DNA of 64,000 bases, taken from assembly GCA_002105175.1 (NCBI GenBank), contig MCGE01000005.1, positions 1,798,001 to 1,862,000 on the forward strand, given 5' to 3'. The notes beneath the pieces were generated by a model. It was not told the DNA's origin and did not search any database. It was given only the letters and a program-made list of their open reading frames with translations. This document shows positions 25,001-37,569 of the stretch, one piece after another; the first letter of the stretch is position 1, and each line of letters starts with the position of its first letter. The position numbers and the translations under genes are program-made. The DNA is from Absidia repens. Lineage: Eukaryota > Mucoromycota > Mucoromycetes > Mucorales > Cunninghamellaceae.

Positions 25001-25193
25001 TCTATTTCTGATCGTGAGTTCGAAATTAAAAAAATGATAAATATTATGCATAAAAAAAAAAATCATTTTATTTATATTACGTCCCATTTTTCTATAGGAA
25101 TCCCTTGAAAAGCAGCTTCATCAGCTCGAAATTGAAAACAGTACTTTGAAATTGGAAAATGAACAGCTGAGGAAGGAATTGGATTCACTTTGA
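22021..25193 (+). CDS. Ste20-group protein kinase (OSR1/SPAK/Fray-like)
   Basis: Ten exons: 22021-22273, 22340-22455, 22521-22868, 22960-23091, 23186-23307, 23378-23864, 23927-24059, 24121-24841, 24935-25013 and 25098-25193, giving 828 residues. The kinase domain is about 80-345: glycine loop [12 protein letters not shown] Lys at 107, [10 protein letters not shown] with catalytic Asp at 202, DFG at 220-222 and the activation segment [24 protein letters not shown] is typical of the OSR1/SPAK/Fray branch of Ste20 kinases. After the domain come [14 protein letters not shown], a long Ser/Thr-rich disordered stretch with RTRSASST, and a C-terminal Glu/Leu coiled coil ([20 protein letters not shown]). 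Animal relatives act in osmotic and ion signalling through a conserved C-terminal domain that I do not see here; the coiled coil takes its place. All key catalytic residues are present. Confidence 0.85.
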
Positions 25194-25779
25194 TTAGTTT
25201 AGTATTATGAACTCTTATATACGGTATCATAGGCTTAACCTCTGATTTATTTAACTTGAATTAATAAAGAATATGAATGGGGGGGTGTATCTAAACCTTT
25301 TATTCTTTCATTGTTAAATTCCTTCTTTTTTGTATGTCTTGTTTCGTGGTGATTTTATAGGTGGGGTTGGTTGGCTAACACAAACGGGGAATATGATATC
25401 TTGCCTCTGGAACTAATAAATCGAGCGGGGATGGAAAATCAGCATGAAGGGAAATGACTGATTTGGGATAGGTGACAGGTGATTTGTGGAAGTAAATGGT
25501 AGATCTCAAAACCATGAAAATCAATCGGGAAAACAGAGCGTGATTTTAACCTTGCTTTCTTTTTTATTATTATTATTACTTCGACAGTGATTTACCAGGG
25601 TAAAACATACATTAGAACCCATGCATGAGCTCAAGGTACAGTACTTGCTTTATATATTGTGATACATAAAGTAGAATGTTTAGATTTTAGAATATGGAGT
25701 CGCACGTGATGAAACAGGACGTCAGCGGGGTAAAAAGGAAATGATATATTCGATTCTCATTTCCACTCTTTTTTTACAC

Positions 25780-25810
<31 letters not shown>

Positions 25811-25991
25811 CTTTTTTTATCTTTTTTTTTTTTTTTGTGGGTTATTGGTGTGTACGTGCGTGATTGTGGTCTTTATTTATTTACATACACAACGGTTATT
25901 ATTTCTCTTTATTATATACCTTTGCCATCGATTTGGGACCAATCGGTTTTGTGTTATAGACCGTTTATATTTTTATACAAGTGCTTTACTT
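25194..25991. other. Kinase 3' region and PPZ promoter
   Basis: About 800 bases. A strongly C/T-rich tract (25775-25838, mostly T) sits 150 bases before the PPZ start, a typical fungal promoter or 5' leader feature. No repeat or RNA gene is seen. Confidence 0.5.
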
Positions 25992-27957
25992 ATGGGCAAT
26001 ACAGCATCGAAGAAAAGAAAAAACAGGCCAAGTGTGATCAGGAACGAGCCACCAGATAATGTCTACTCCAACAACACAGCAACATCGTTGAACTCTATTT
26101 TAGTGAACTCGAGCATACAGCGAAACTCAATGAACAGCAGTACCAGCAACAATCGTTATTCTCAGCAAGGTCCTTCTTCAACACAGCAGGATCCCGGCAA
26201 CAATGATGATGATTCTCCAAAACAACCGTTAGCCGATACGACTTCACCTACCAAAAAATGGGATAGCGGTGATTTGTGGCCTCAACAAAGTCAGCAATCA
26301 GTGGAAGAACAGGATGCCAATCAACTTACGTATACGTCTCAAAATCAACTGACGGCGACCTCAATGCGATCTGTAGGACGTAATCTAGATATTGACGAAT
26401 GTATCGACCGGCTACTGGAAGTGGGGAGAAGCGGCAAAGTATCGAAATCCATCTGTTTCAAGAACTCTGAAATTGTTGCTATATGCCATACTGTCCAAGA
26501 AGTATTTACTAATCAACCAGTAAGTCAATAAATGAATACAAGAAAACAGTGAATAGGAGGGGGGGGATGGAAGATGATGTACAGGGAGGTTGATCAATGG
26601 AATGAAAAAGGGGTCCGTAAATGATAAACGACTGATTTACATTCTTCTTTTTTGTATATACAATATAGAGCCTTTTAGAATTGAATCCACCAGTGAAAGT
26701 TGTAGGTGATATTCATGGTCAATATCATGATCTGATTCGGTTATTTGAAATGGTAAGATCAGTCTCAGGCAATGGTGACAGAAGATTTCTTCATCTCATT
26801 GGTTTTTTTTTTTTTTTTTATATATATATATTTATTTTACTGCTGCATTATAACAATAGGGCGGATTTCCACCAGAATCCAACTACTTATTCTTGGGTGA
26901 CTATGTGGATCGTGGTAAACAAAGTTTGGAAACTATTCTCCTGCTATTTTGTTACAAGATCAAGTTTCCAGAAACATTCTTTTTACTTCGCGGGAATCAT
27001 GAAAGCGGTAAGATTTGGAACATGATATGGATATATAAATTATTACTAATTTTTCTTTTTCTTTTATGAATATTAGGATCTGTGACCCGAGGTATAAACA
27101 AAGGAGACATATTAGACATGATGCAGTGACATGTAGTATTCATTATTTTATTATTATTAGTGTACGGGTTTTACGATGAATGCAAACGACGTACCAACGT
27201 CAAAATATGGAAAACGTTTGTGGATGTCTTCAACACATTACCAATAGCAGCACTTGTGGCAGGGAAAATATTTTGTGTTCATGGTGGTTTAAGGTAGGCA
27301 ATCCAATATATTCCAATGCATCCCTGATACTCATGTTTCTTTTCTGTTTTTATATATAGCCCTTCATTACACTCCTTAGACGATATTCGATGCATACAAC
27401 GACCAACCGATGTACCCGAATATGGCTTACTGAATGATTTATTGTGGGCGGATCCGTCAGATACTGCCATTGAATGGGATGACAATGAACGTGGCGTCTC
27501 ATACTGTTTTGGGAAAAAGGTTGTTGATGAATTTTTGGCAAAACATGATTTGGATCTAGTCTGTCGGGCCCATATGGTGGTGGAAGATGGATATGAATTT
27601 TTCAATGATCGAACATTAGTCACTGTCTTTTCTGCGCCGAATTATTGTGGGGAATTCGACAACTTCGCCGCTCTTATGTCCGTCAACGAAGAACTCCTTT
27701 GTAGCTTTGAATTGTTAACGCCTACGGATCATCCGTCTCCAACTGCAAAATTGGGATCCATGAACTCACCGAAAGAAGAACAACCGATAAACAATTATAA
27801 CACAGATGGAAGAAGAGCAAGGTAAAGCAAATAAAATAAAAAAATAAAAAAAAGGAATTATTAGTCTGATGATTAACTTGACTTTTTTTCTCATCTTACT
27901 AGCCCACCTTTGGTCACAGCCCCGACCACTTCTAGCTTTGAAACAGTGATTAGTTAG
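25992..27957 (+). CDS. PPZ1: PPZ-type serine/threonine phosphatase
   Basis: Seven exons: 25992-26519, 26669-26752, 26860-27007, 27077-27091, 27161-27293, 27360-27821 and 27903-27957, giving 474 residues. The start [10 protein letters not shown] carries an N-myristoylation Gly2, as in yeast Ppz1/Ppz2 (MGNSSSK). Then comes a Ser/Asn/Gln-rich extension of about 140 residues. The PP1-like catalytic domain has GDIHG (189-193), GDYVDRG (217-223), RGNHES (248-253), the [11 protein letters not shown] block and [14 protein letters not shown] phosphatases are fungus-specific and control cation homeostasis, cell-wall integrity and the cell cycle, opposing kinase signalling at the membrane. The extension is short compared with yeast Ppz1 (about 340 residues). 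Exon 4 is only 15 bases (encoding SVTR). The start follows the myristoylation motif rather than an upstream in-frame ATG. Confidence 0.92.
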
Positions 27958-29109
27958 TTGCTAGATAGTTTGTTATTACCCTTATAGCCTATTTTGCTAT
28001 TTATTCTTCCAATAAAATTTACATTTAACATCGCTTTATTTTGTACGTATATAAAAAACATGTGACATATGTTACAGATTTGCTGTATGGATATGAGTGA
28101 GTGTGATAGACTTAAAGTTGGTGATATCAGAACTGTGATTCAATGATGACATTTGTTTGCGATCCTTGTCTCGTGGCTGGTATTTTGAAAAAAGAATGGA
28201 GATCAAAATTGCAGCATTGTGACAATAAATGAAACGTTTTTAGGAATATCATTACACGTGTTTCTATGTACCTCCAAGGAACTGGGACCTTGGTCTTACC
28301 CTTTTCCCCAAGTATTTTAGGACAACTTGTGGAAGCATGCTAGGCTAAAACCTGTACCAGCTGCTATCCTGATGAAGACAAGAGACTTATAAACCATGTT
28401 CAAAAAAAAAAAAAAAATTAAACCGGCAAAGTTTGGTCCGTCTGTGATTATTTTAACGGAGCTCTCATTTTTTCTGCGTTAAATGACATTTATATACCCC
28501 TGAATTTCTCAACAGGCAAAGAGAAGAAGGGATGTCTACTTAAAGCACTGTCGTTAATCATGCAAATAAAAACGAGATTACCAGAAGCATGTAGTCTACT
28601 TGTACGGGTAAGACTCGGGTACAGTCCCATTTCATTCTCCTGCCATTTTTTTGCTAGAGCGGCGACCTCCCTGGGGGGGGGCTACTCGTCATGCTCACGT
28701 ACTCTCGATAGACGTCTTCGTGTATATGAAAAAAAAAACATGACAGGTATTGATATATCCATCATGCTGCACTTCGATGGGCAGTTCTTTTGGCCTAACT
28801 GGCTTTCGTTTGGGTTTTTATCGTTTTATTTTTGCTATACCATACCCAATGAAAATAATGAGCCGGATATCTAGTCTAGTAAAAGTTATAATAATTTATA
28901 AAGAAGACCATACTGGCGGTATGGACTTGATTGATTAATATAGAACTGAAGTAAAGCCACGTTGATATTAAGTGATTTTGAACCTAAAAGCAGTTGCTGG
29001 AATTCTGGGAGATGGTAGTCTAGCGGATGAGCTAGAAAGAGAGTGTTTGGTGTGGAATTTGCAAAATAATAATGGCTTTGCCCATGATATACTGGGTCAG
29101 AGTACGGAT

Positions 29110-29760
29110 AAGAAAATGTCGTACTTTATTTGAAATATAGCAGTAGATACTAAAACTAATGACGAGGGGCTCATTGTAACAAGGGATCTATTAGTGTAGC
29201 AGGAGGAAAACTATTCGGGGGGGGGGGGATTTGAAGAATAAATCAACGCTAATCTAAAGGTATAATTGCAATAAGGGATCTCATATATTGTACGAAGCAT
29301 AAGCAAAACTACAGTGATATTTTTTATTGAACCTCAACGATCAACATTAATCAATCGAGGGCAATGGTATATAAAACACAAGGGTATATTGTACAAAACA
29401 GGAGAAAAGTTGATGGAATACTTTTCATTAAAGCAAGTAAAAACAGATATATATTATACCGATAGAGAGACAAGCTAACACTAAACTAAGCTAAAGAGGG
29501 CTCCAATAAGCCAACTGTTGGTGGTCGTAATTCCTGAACCCAAAATGAAAGGGTTTTCCCATGCATCTTGTAATCCCTGAGTTGAAAACCGTTTTAAACT
29601 AGTCCTGATACTAATCTAAATCCAACATGACCTCGAAGAAGTTGAATGGTGAAGAAATAATAAAAGAAAGAGAGCCAAGAAAGGAAAAATGAGGAAAATG
29701 TAAAAAACTGCGTGGCGGGATTTTAAATGCATTTTGTGGTCTCGTTTCAGCAACCAATAT
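29110..29760 (-). repeat. Interspersed repeat family A, copy c
   Basis: On minus it reads CCCGCCACGCAG, a C/T-rich leader, TTCTTCACCATTCAACTTC, then GATTAGTATCAGGACTAG, GGGATTACAAGATGCATGGG, CCTTTCATTTTGGGTTCAGG and TTAGCTTAGTTTAGTGTTAG. This is one of the best-preserved copies. Confidence 0.8.
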
Positions 29761-29929
29761 GATAGCATAAAAAACGATTGGTACATTTATCACCAGCTTC
29801 TCTAATACATTAAATATCTTGCTGAATGGGTATAGATGTGTGTAGAAAAAAAACCCCCCAGATGCATATGATATATAATCGTGTACAGTATATGTTAAAA
29901 GAAGGGTTTGATATTACAGCTTATAATGC

Positions 29930-30095
29930 AACTTGAATTGAGACGAATGTAAACTAAGTCAAGGCGGCGGTATAATAAAGTTGGGACGTGTAAAAAATAA
30001 ATCCGACTATGTACGTCTTAATTTATTTTACATCGTCCCAAAAATTCCAACTGGGAAAAATTGCACTTCATCTCAATTGAAACTTGAAACTTCGC
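29930..30095 (+). mobile_element. MITE-like family B, copy 3 (best ends)
   Basis: The left end AACTTGAATTGAGACGAATG and right end CACTTCATCTCAATTGAAAC are imperfect inverted repeats. The inside has GGCGGCGGTATAATAAAGTT and the facing words GTTGGGACG and CGTCCCAA, so the whole element can fold back. About 165 bases, no coding capacity. Confidence 0.65.
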
Positions 30096-30690
30096 CCAAC
30101 CGTTTGCACAGCGCTTTGGGCATACTGTGCATATGGTATTGATTGCTCTTTGTGCTTTGTGGGGAAATATGAGAGGACATGTATTGACTAAGCCTGGTAA
30201 TTGTTAACGGTTATCGATCATATTGGGCTAGTTTTTCTCTGTAACAAATATTGTTATTAATAGATGTGTATCAAGCGATTTTATTATGCACTTGGCAGCA
30301 TATGTTATTGCTAAATTGATTTTTAAATCCAGATCATTAACCTATGTGATTGGGGTCTTCTTATTAGAGAGACTCTTCATATAAATAAAACCATCAGCGT
30401 GTATTAGATTGTGACGATATTATTCTGTTTTTTATTTTGTTATTGTAATTGTCTGACAAACTAGAACCGATGACCAGTGTGATTCTTTTTGACCTGAAAA
30501 GTCTTTAAACGCCGCCGTTTTTTTTTCTTTTTTTTTCTTTCTTTACTTTTTTATTGCATGATCTTATTAGTCTAGTATACCATTTTTTATTTTTATTCCT
30601 CTTCATTATATATATCTATATATATATATATATATCCTCAAATATACATGTTATATAAACCGCTACTGGTTTATTTCTACATTATCACGC

Positions 30691-33600
30691 ATGTCTGAAC
30701 CTCAACAACGCTATAATGATGACGGCATATCATCGACAGGGAAGCCAAGGACTTCTATTGACCATCTTCTCAGTCACTCTTCATCTTTATACTCTGCCTC
30801 ATCTGCTTCGAAACCGACCTTGACGTCTTTACGATCTACTACTTCTGGTCTCTCTGATTCTGATTTTGATGATTCTATTTCTTCTCTTGCCCTGCGGTTA
30901 TCCTTCCCTCATAGCAAATACGACAATACTGTATCGAAGGAAACACGAATCATGCTGGCATTTGCTTCTTGTGTATGTTGTGTATATTGTATCCATTTGT
31001 CCTGGCTGGCGCTTGCTCTTTATTGGATGGTTATGGTTATACGCAGTTTCCTTATCCCGACTGGTCAGGCGCGTCGTCATAGTCATATTGGTCAATGCGG
31101 TGTGGTGGTGTCAGCTGGCATTATTTTATCTTCATCGTCAACGTTATCACTATCATCATTCTTGGAATATTTGTCTACGATTGGATCAATCAATGTGATA
31201 AGAAGTGTCCCAACGTCGCTTGCTCCACTTTGGCCAGCCACTCTCACTGTTATCGATACGACGGAAGGCACAATGCCCTCTTCTTGGTCATGGTCTCACG
31301 GAGTCTTGTGGATCTGTTGCATGGGGTTGTTTCACATTGCTCAACGTTTGTGCGACATTCAAAATCATGAAGATTTGATGATACAGCAGCAACAGAACGA
31401 TGCGCAACAGCAAGTGGACCAGTATTTGGGCAGAATGACCGGCATTAGGGAACGTTTCTTGGATACACTGGCAAGGGAAATTCAGGAATCAACAATGATG
31501 GTCAAGATCACTTTGGAACAATTCTCACCCATCACGATCCTCAACAATACACATGAGCTACTCAGCCCTTGTAGCATGGCGGTGCCTGTTACCAATATCT
31601 CTGCTATTCATACCACTATCAACGAAGTCGGTCACATTGGCTCTCATTTGCACCTGGTATCAAGGCTCTTACGGCAAGATAGTACTCATGTTAGCCCTGT
31701 TTACTGCGACTTTGACATTAGTGAGTTGATTCAAACGGTTGGCGATGCTCTCTCTGCTTTGGCTTCCAAACTTGATGTCTCTGTTATTCTCTATCATATG
31801 GACAATGGACTACACTGCATCAATGTCTTGGGTGATGAAAATGCTATCAAACATAGTATCATGTCTGTAAGTTCAAGGGGGGGGGATATAGATAAAAATA
31901 GAATATTTGAAATTAACAATCGTTACATGAATTCCTTAGTTGGTACGAAATATTATGGAAGGATGTACGCCTGGTGCATGCATTGAAATTGGGTTGAACG
32001 CTGAAACACATGGACTGGATCGACTTCAAATCACCTTTGATATTACACAAACAAGGTCTCATGCTATTCCTCATGGTGTACCAGGAACTGATTCATCACT
32101 ATCCATCTATACAACTGAACTGGTGCGATACTCTGGGGGAACGCTATCAGTGGATAAAATCAGTGACGCAAGCACTCGCTATTTGGTACTTTACAATATG
32201 CAGACAGGATCTGACAATGCGAAACGTCGACTTATTATGGAGCGGTCAATACACGATTTACACAACAATATACAGTATGCAAGTGAACCTACTTTGATGG
32301 AATTGATTGACTTTGTTGGAAAATTAAAGGGTATGCGTATGATCCTTTATGCAACTGAAAAAAGCACCTTTGCCAAACATCTGACAAGTACTTTGGCTAG
32401 TTGGAATGCCGACATTAGTCATATACCTACCACCGCAACAGCGTTAAGCGCCACACCGACCACACTCTTCAACCTACCCCCCAACAGTCCACTTTTACCG
32501 GGAAATCTTTCTTCTGGTGCATCATCCTCATCATCATCAAATACTACCAATGTATCCACAACCACTTCACACAAAGCACCAACACCTGCCACCGAGGAAG
32601 ATCACATCCATGCGATTCCGCCAGCTTTTTTACTCATTGATAATGATCTACCGACTCTGGAACGCCAGCTACAAGAGTATAGGACTCAACAACAATATCA
32701 CCACCAACAACGTCAATTGCAACAGCAGCAGAATACACCTACAATGTCAACAACATATATGCCTTTACCATCAACACAACAAGATACGACGGCTAAAAGA
32801 CATAGGCGACACCATCAAAAAACGGTTGCAATTATTTACTTCTCTTACCTGGAAGATGCTAGACGGGTACATGAACTGATGTCACAAAACTCTTCGTCAA
32901 ATCTCCACGCACCTCGTGTCTTTATTGTTCCAAAACCTTGTGGACCTCGAAGATTTTTGACTGCGCTACACACTGCTTGGCTGGATGCTATTGTTGACCC
33001 ACAGTTTTCACCTTTGGCGACATCTCCTTTGAACTGTCCTCCCTGGCATGCAACTCCGAACAGTATTCATACACCTCCTACCCCAAGTGCGGATTCGAAA
33101 CGTATCTCGCCAGCGCCTCGAGGGGATGAAGGCAACTATTTTGCACCAAGACATGCATCCAACAGTGTTAGTAGTGTCAACCCTAGCTCGAAATCGTCTC
33201 CTTCATCAGCTTCTGCAGGCAGCGCTCGAATTCCATCCATCAATCGACGGTTACGATCTCACTCAAGCACTTTTCAACCACCGACCAACAACAACAACGC
33301 AAGGCGAAAGGTTGACTTATCCTTCACCAGTCCTGCTTCTGACCACCATCAAGATATAGCGGCATCCTCTTTGCAGTCAATACACCAATCACCCAGCCCT
33401 CAAATCAATGATGAAGACCCAACAACCACTAGCCCACTTCGTTTATCGATTGGCTCACCATTATCTCTGACCAACATTGCTGCGATTGAAACAAATATAG
33501 CCCAACAAGCACTAGTGGATCATTCTCAGCGTCAAGCCAGCAACAATGCTTTTGAAACCCATGAATCAACGTCTTTGGCCACACATGAAACGATTGCTGA

Positions 33601-35022
33601 TGAACAAGAGCAACAAGAACCGCAGCAGCAGCAGAAACCACAACAAGATGATCCAGCTATTTTATTGGAAAACACTGTGAATCTTACCTCTCCTTCCTTA
33701 CCTGCGGCTGGTCAATCAGCAATAGAGCATTCAAATGCGACCACTCTGTCGGCAGCATCAGCATTGCCTGTGGCAGCTTCAACATCACCGGATACTACAT
33801 CATCGACATCAGTGCCAAAACGAAATTTGAAATTCAAAATCAGTAATCGGAAAAAGAAGGATAAGAACAAGCACACTCCTTGGTGGAGTCCTCCTATCAA
33901 GGTATTAATCGTGGAAGGTAATGAAAAAAGAAAGGCAACAAGAATGTGAAGTAGGCTCTACTAACCAAAAGCATCCTTCTGTATTTTAAATATAGACAAT
34001 ATGATCAATCAAGCGATTTTATCAACTTGGATGAAAAAGCACAATATCAAGTATGAAGTAGCCAGCGATGGAAAACAAGCAGTTGAAAAATGGAAAAAAG
34101 GGGGCTTCCACCTTATTTTGGTAAGAAACAAAATCTAAATAAAAAATAATTAGTGGAACCAATTTTTTTTATGGCTTTTACGTAGATGGATATTCAATTA
34201 CCTGTGATGAGTGGGATCGATGCAACAAAAATGATACGTGAAATCGAGAAAGAAGAAAATATTGGTGTCTTACCAAGCAAATGGGACGATTCGGAATATA
34301 GCACCAAAGACGACGCGACGGACAATGCATTATCGTTATCACTAGGAATTCCACCGATATCATCACCTGAAGGCATTGTTGGGGATAAGAAAAGGTTGAA
34401 CTTACAGCGGTCATCAACGACAGCGACGACATTTCAATCACCGGTAATTATTGTGGCACTGACAGCATCTTCTCACGAATCGGATCGGCAAACGGCATTG
34501 GCAGCTGGATGTAACGACTTTTTGACCAAGCCCGTCAGTTTAGAATGGTTGGAAAAAAAAATCATGGAGTGGGGTTGTATGCAGGCTTTGATTGATGTGG
34601 AAGGATGGCGTGAATGGAAAAGATCAACATCATCAGCATCAACTGTATCGGCAGCATCATCATCTTTGGCAAACAGTAGTGCGATGGCAAAATCATCATC
34701 TTTGGACAAGACCTTGGCACTTTTGAAGTCAACACAAAGAACCCCATCATCTACTTTACAAAAAAGCGAATACCAAAACCAACAAACTTTAGATTCTGAT
34801 ACAAACACTAATACAGGATCCCTTTCAACTTTGGCGCAACATAAAGACGGACTAGCGGTAGCATCATCATCATCGTCATCATCACCATCATCATCGCCTT
34901 TTTCCAGTCCACCATCACTATTGCACAAAACGCATGGTATTCTTCTACAAGGCTCATCTACTTTGGTCAACAAGCGCATGACAACAAAATCAAGACTTGT
35001 ATTAAGGGAACCGGTATCATGA
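30691..35022 (+). CDS. SSK1: Ssk1-type response regulator with degenerate histidine-kinase front
   Basis: Four exons: 30691-31866, 31940-33917, 33996-34120 and 34186-35022, giving 1371 residues. The C-terminal receiver (about 1045-1215) reads IKVLIVEDNMINQAIL, then HLILMDIQLPVMSG with phospho-acceptor Asp about 1095, then VIIVALTAS and DFLTKPVSLEWL with Lys about 1208, then WGCMQALIDVEGWREWKR. This tail is diagnostic of Ssk1/Mcs4, which relays phosphorelay output to the MAPKKK of the Hog1 stress pathway. A Ser-rich insertion of about 50 residues splits the receiver, as is usual for Ssk1. The N-terminal third has hydrophobic stretches (about 87-123, 136-165, 202-220) and then FLDTLAREIQES (256-267), which looks like a histidine-kinase H-box with Arg in place of the phospho-His. 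An ATPase-like fold (NAIKHSIMSLVRN) follows. The middle is Gln/Ser/Pro-rich and disordered. Confidence 0.88.
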
Positions 35023-35429
35023 TTGCATTTTGAAAGGAGGAAGGTACTACAGTGGGTGGTGACAAAGGAGTGGGTGGAACAAGATTAGCTCTTTGAACTC
35101 TTTACACATGGTGTCTCTTTCTTTGGAATGGATCCTAATGGTTATTATTTTGGATTGTATTGGTGTCCTTCATTTTATTATAGTTATTCATTTATTTTTA
35201 TTAGCGTCACTATCATATTGTTAGTTTTATTCAATAGTGTAGCAGCCCTCTTTATCATTTCCCCTTAATTTTTTATTTTGATTTTTACAATAAAAACCAT
35301 TTTATTGACTCGAATATTCACACGTAAATACAATTGCCTTTATCATACCTATCAGCACCATCATCGTTATGTTGTATTTTTTTTTTTTAGATTACACACG
35401 CCCTTGTTACAATATGGATTCAATAAACC

Positions 35430-35460
<31 letters not shown>

Positions 35461-35677
35461 AGAGGATCATCATGAAAGGAGCAGGTGTAACGGTACCTTT
35501 AAGGAGACAGAAAAAAAAAGATAGAACAATAAAGGAAGATATCTTTCATTCAATGCCTCTTTTTTCATCAAATCCTTCAAATCAAATTTAACAGCAACAA
35601 TCTATTCTACTTGACCCATTCCATTCTTTTTACGAACTATACAATAAGACACACCTCCTTTCCTTTTTTGACTAATC
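35023..35677. other. SSK1 3' region and upstream of the frameshifted gene
   Basis: 655 bases. It contains a 20-base A run at 35439-35458. No repeat copy or RNA gene is seen. Confidence 0.5.
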
Positions 35678-37141
35678 ATGACCAACAAAACGTTTACGCA
35701 ACAAAGAGCAGTTCTTCGACCCAACAAAAATGCTGCATTTTTGCTGACGACGACGACGATGAAGATGACGATGATGATTTATACTCGTTGACAGATGACT
35801 GTAGCAGTTCTGTAGCATCCATCAATACCAATGCCGATACTCTTGTTCTTGCCCAATTTTTGGCTTCAACTGGTCCCGAGGAATTTTTGAAGCCCTCAAA
35901 AAAACATCAGCAGAATCCACAATTTCGTCGAGCATCACGACTTTTTAATCGATTACGGAAAAAAGGAACTCAGCAAGGATTAAATACTTCAGCTTTTTTG
36001 ACGAACGCCTCAACCATATCATCATCATCAGCAACATCGAAAAAAATTATAAAGGCACCATAAATAGTATTCGATCTACGCAGAGCCAGCCCTCCCAACA
36101 AAAGGCAAATTATATTCCACTGCCTGTTTATCAATTGCCTCCTGAACATTCACACTCCGATAATGTAGCGATTCATCACCAGGAGCTACCCGAAAGTAAA
36201 AATATGCCATTTTTATCACAGCCGTCCAAACCACGTCATAGGAATCATTCTCAACAACAACAACAGCAGCAGCAGCAACAACAGCAGCAAAACGTGACTC
36301 CAACGAAATCAACATCATCGTCATCCCTTTCATCTCACAATGGGCCTCGTCCCTCTGCCAGTCGATCGTCCTCATCTGCTGCATCTCGTCGGCAGCTATC
36401 CATGCGTGATTCTGGTGTTTATAGCGATTTTTCTGAAAAAGATGAAATCATTCCACCCGTCCCTCCCCCTCCTTGCCAGCAAAGTCGCAATATCGATCAT
36501 CACCAAATCAGCAACCCAGAAGACCAGCACCATTACCAGCATCTGTTGCTTCTGCTGCTATTGCATCAGCTACAGCTGCAGTCGCTGCTGCCGGTACTGA
36601 TTTGTCACCGTCATCCACACCTAATGATCGTCGATCCATTATCCGCCATTCAGGTGCTGTGCCTGCAGCTGCTTTAAAACGCCGGTCAGTCCGGGTGCGA
36701 CATATTCAAGTGCAAACCGATGCTGGTGACAGGAAAAAGAATAATACTGGTCAACAAGTGAATGACGGAAATGAAAATGAAAATGAAAATGACAATGAAC
36801 ATATTTGTAGCCATTGTCACCAGCCACTTTTGAATAAAAAAGACGGTTTTGATTTTGGTCGTCGCACCAGTTGCCCATCAGTGTTGCCCAATGGCCAATT
36901 GATCCCCAAAGATGAAGAAAAAACTGCCCCTCTGACTGGAGAATCAAAACAATTATTGGAAATGATCGAACAATTAAAAGCACAACTAGCTCAGGAACAG
37001 TATTCTCGCTTACAATTGGAACAAGCCATGTCAAATCAAAAAAATACCGCAAAAAAGGTCGATGCCGTAGCTCGGGAAAAAGACCGCTGGAAGGGTGATT
37101 GTCTTTGGTTGAACGATCGCATTGCTTTATTACCTGAATAG
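35678..37141 (+). pseudogene. Unknown coiled-coil protein gene, apparently split over three frames
   Basis: Coding-like sequence passes through all three plus frames: the ATG at 35678 in one frame, an acidic stretch (ADDDDDEDDDDDLYSLTDD) to about 36060 in a second, a Gln-rich/RLSMRDSG stretch to about 36470 in a third, and back to the first for PAKSQYRSSPNQQP to the stop at 37141. Each change is in the same sense, as if one base were missing, and each is near a homopolymer (A5, A7, C5). No GT...AG intron repairs them. The predicted product would have TGPEEFLKPSKKH, a poly-Gln stretch, CSHC...CP near the end and a C-terminal coiled coil (ESKQLLEMIEQLKAQLAQEQ) ending in DRWKGDCLWLNDRIALLPE. I do not recognise the family. 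It may be a decaying gene, or a real gene with base errors in this assembly. Confidence 0.55.
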
Positions 37142-37569
37142 GTCTTTTAATTATTTATCTATTTTGCCCTGATTTCATGTATTTTTTTTTTTATGGCTCC
37201 TCATTCATCTTGCCTTCTCCTTTCATTTACCTATCTTCTGTCCTTATTTTTACTCCCTCCCTTCCTTTCCTTCTATTCCTTCTTTTACTGAAACTTTATT
37301 TTTTTATCGTAATATTATTACCACCATTATTATTATCCGTTGACTTAATAAATCAAAATCTTTCAATTTATACAATATTATATCAATGCATTTTGTTTTC
37401 TGACTTTTTTGTGTCAGCTGAATGAAATACAGTACTGTACATCCCTAAATACATGTTACAAAAAAAAAAAAAAAAAAAACCTATACGGTAAGAAATCCTT
37501 TCTCGTAATTGCCCTTCTCCCATGTGGTTTCAAAAAAATACTCTACAGAGTGCTCCCAAAAAAAACAAT

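Larger units (their letters stand above)
27958..30690. other. 2.7 kb gap with family A copy c and family B copy 3
   Basis: The first 1.1 kb has no recognised element. Then follow repeat copy A-c (29110-29760) and MITE-like copy 3 (29930-30095). A (TA)n stretch at 30609-30636 lies 55 bases before the SSK1 start, where a core promoter would be. No credible gene. Confidence 0.6.

Noticed and set aside
25994..28560. PPZ gene start at an upstream in-frame ATG (about 25887 or earlier)
   Set aside because: It would place hydrophobic leader-like sequence before the myristoylation motif MGNTASK, which must be N-terminal to work and matches the family start.
34473..34979. Minus-strand frame of 168 codons opposite SSK1
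   Set aside because: It is antisense of the SSK1 receiver and Ser-rich tail; its composition mirrors the coding strand and it has no start context or introns of its own.
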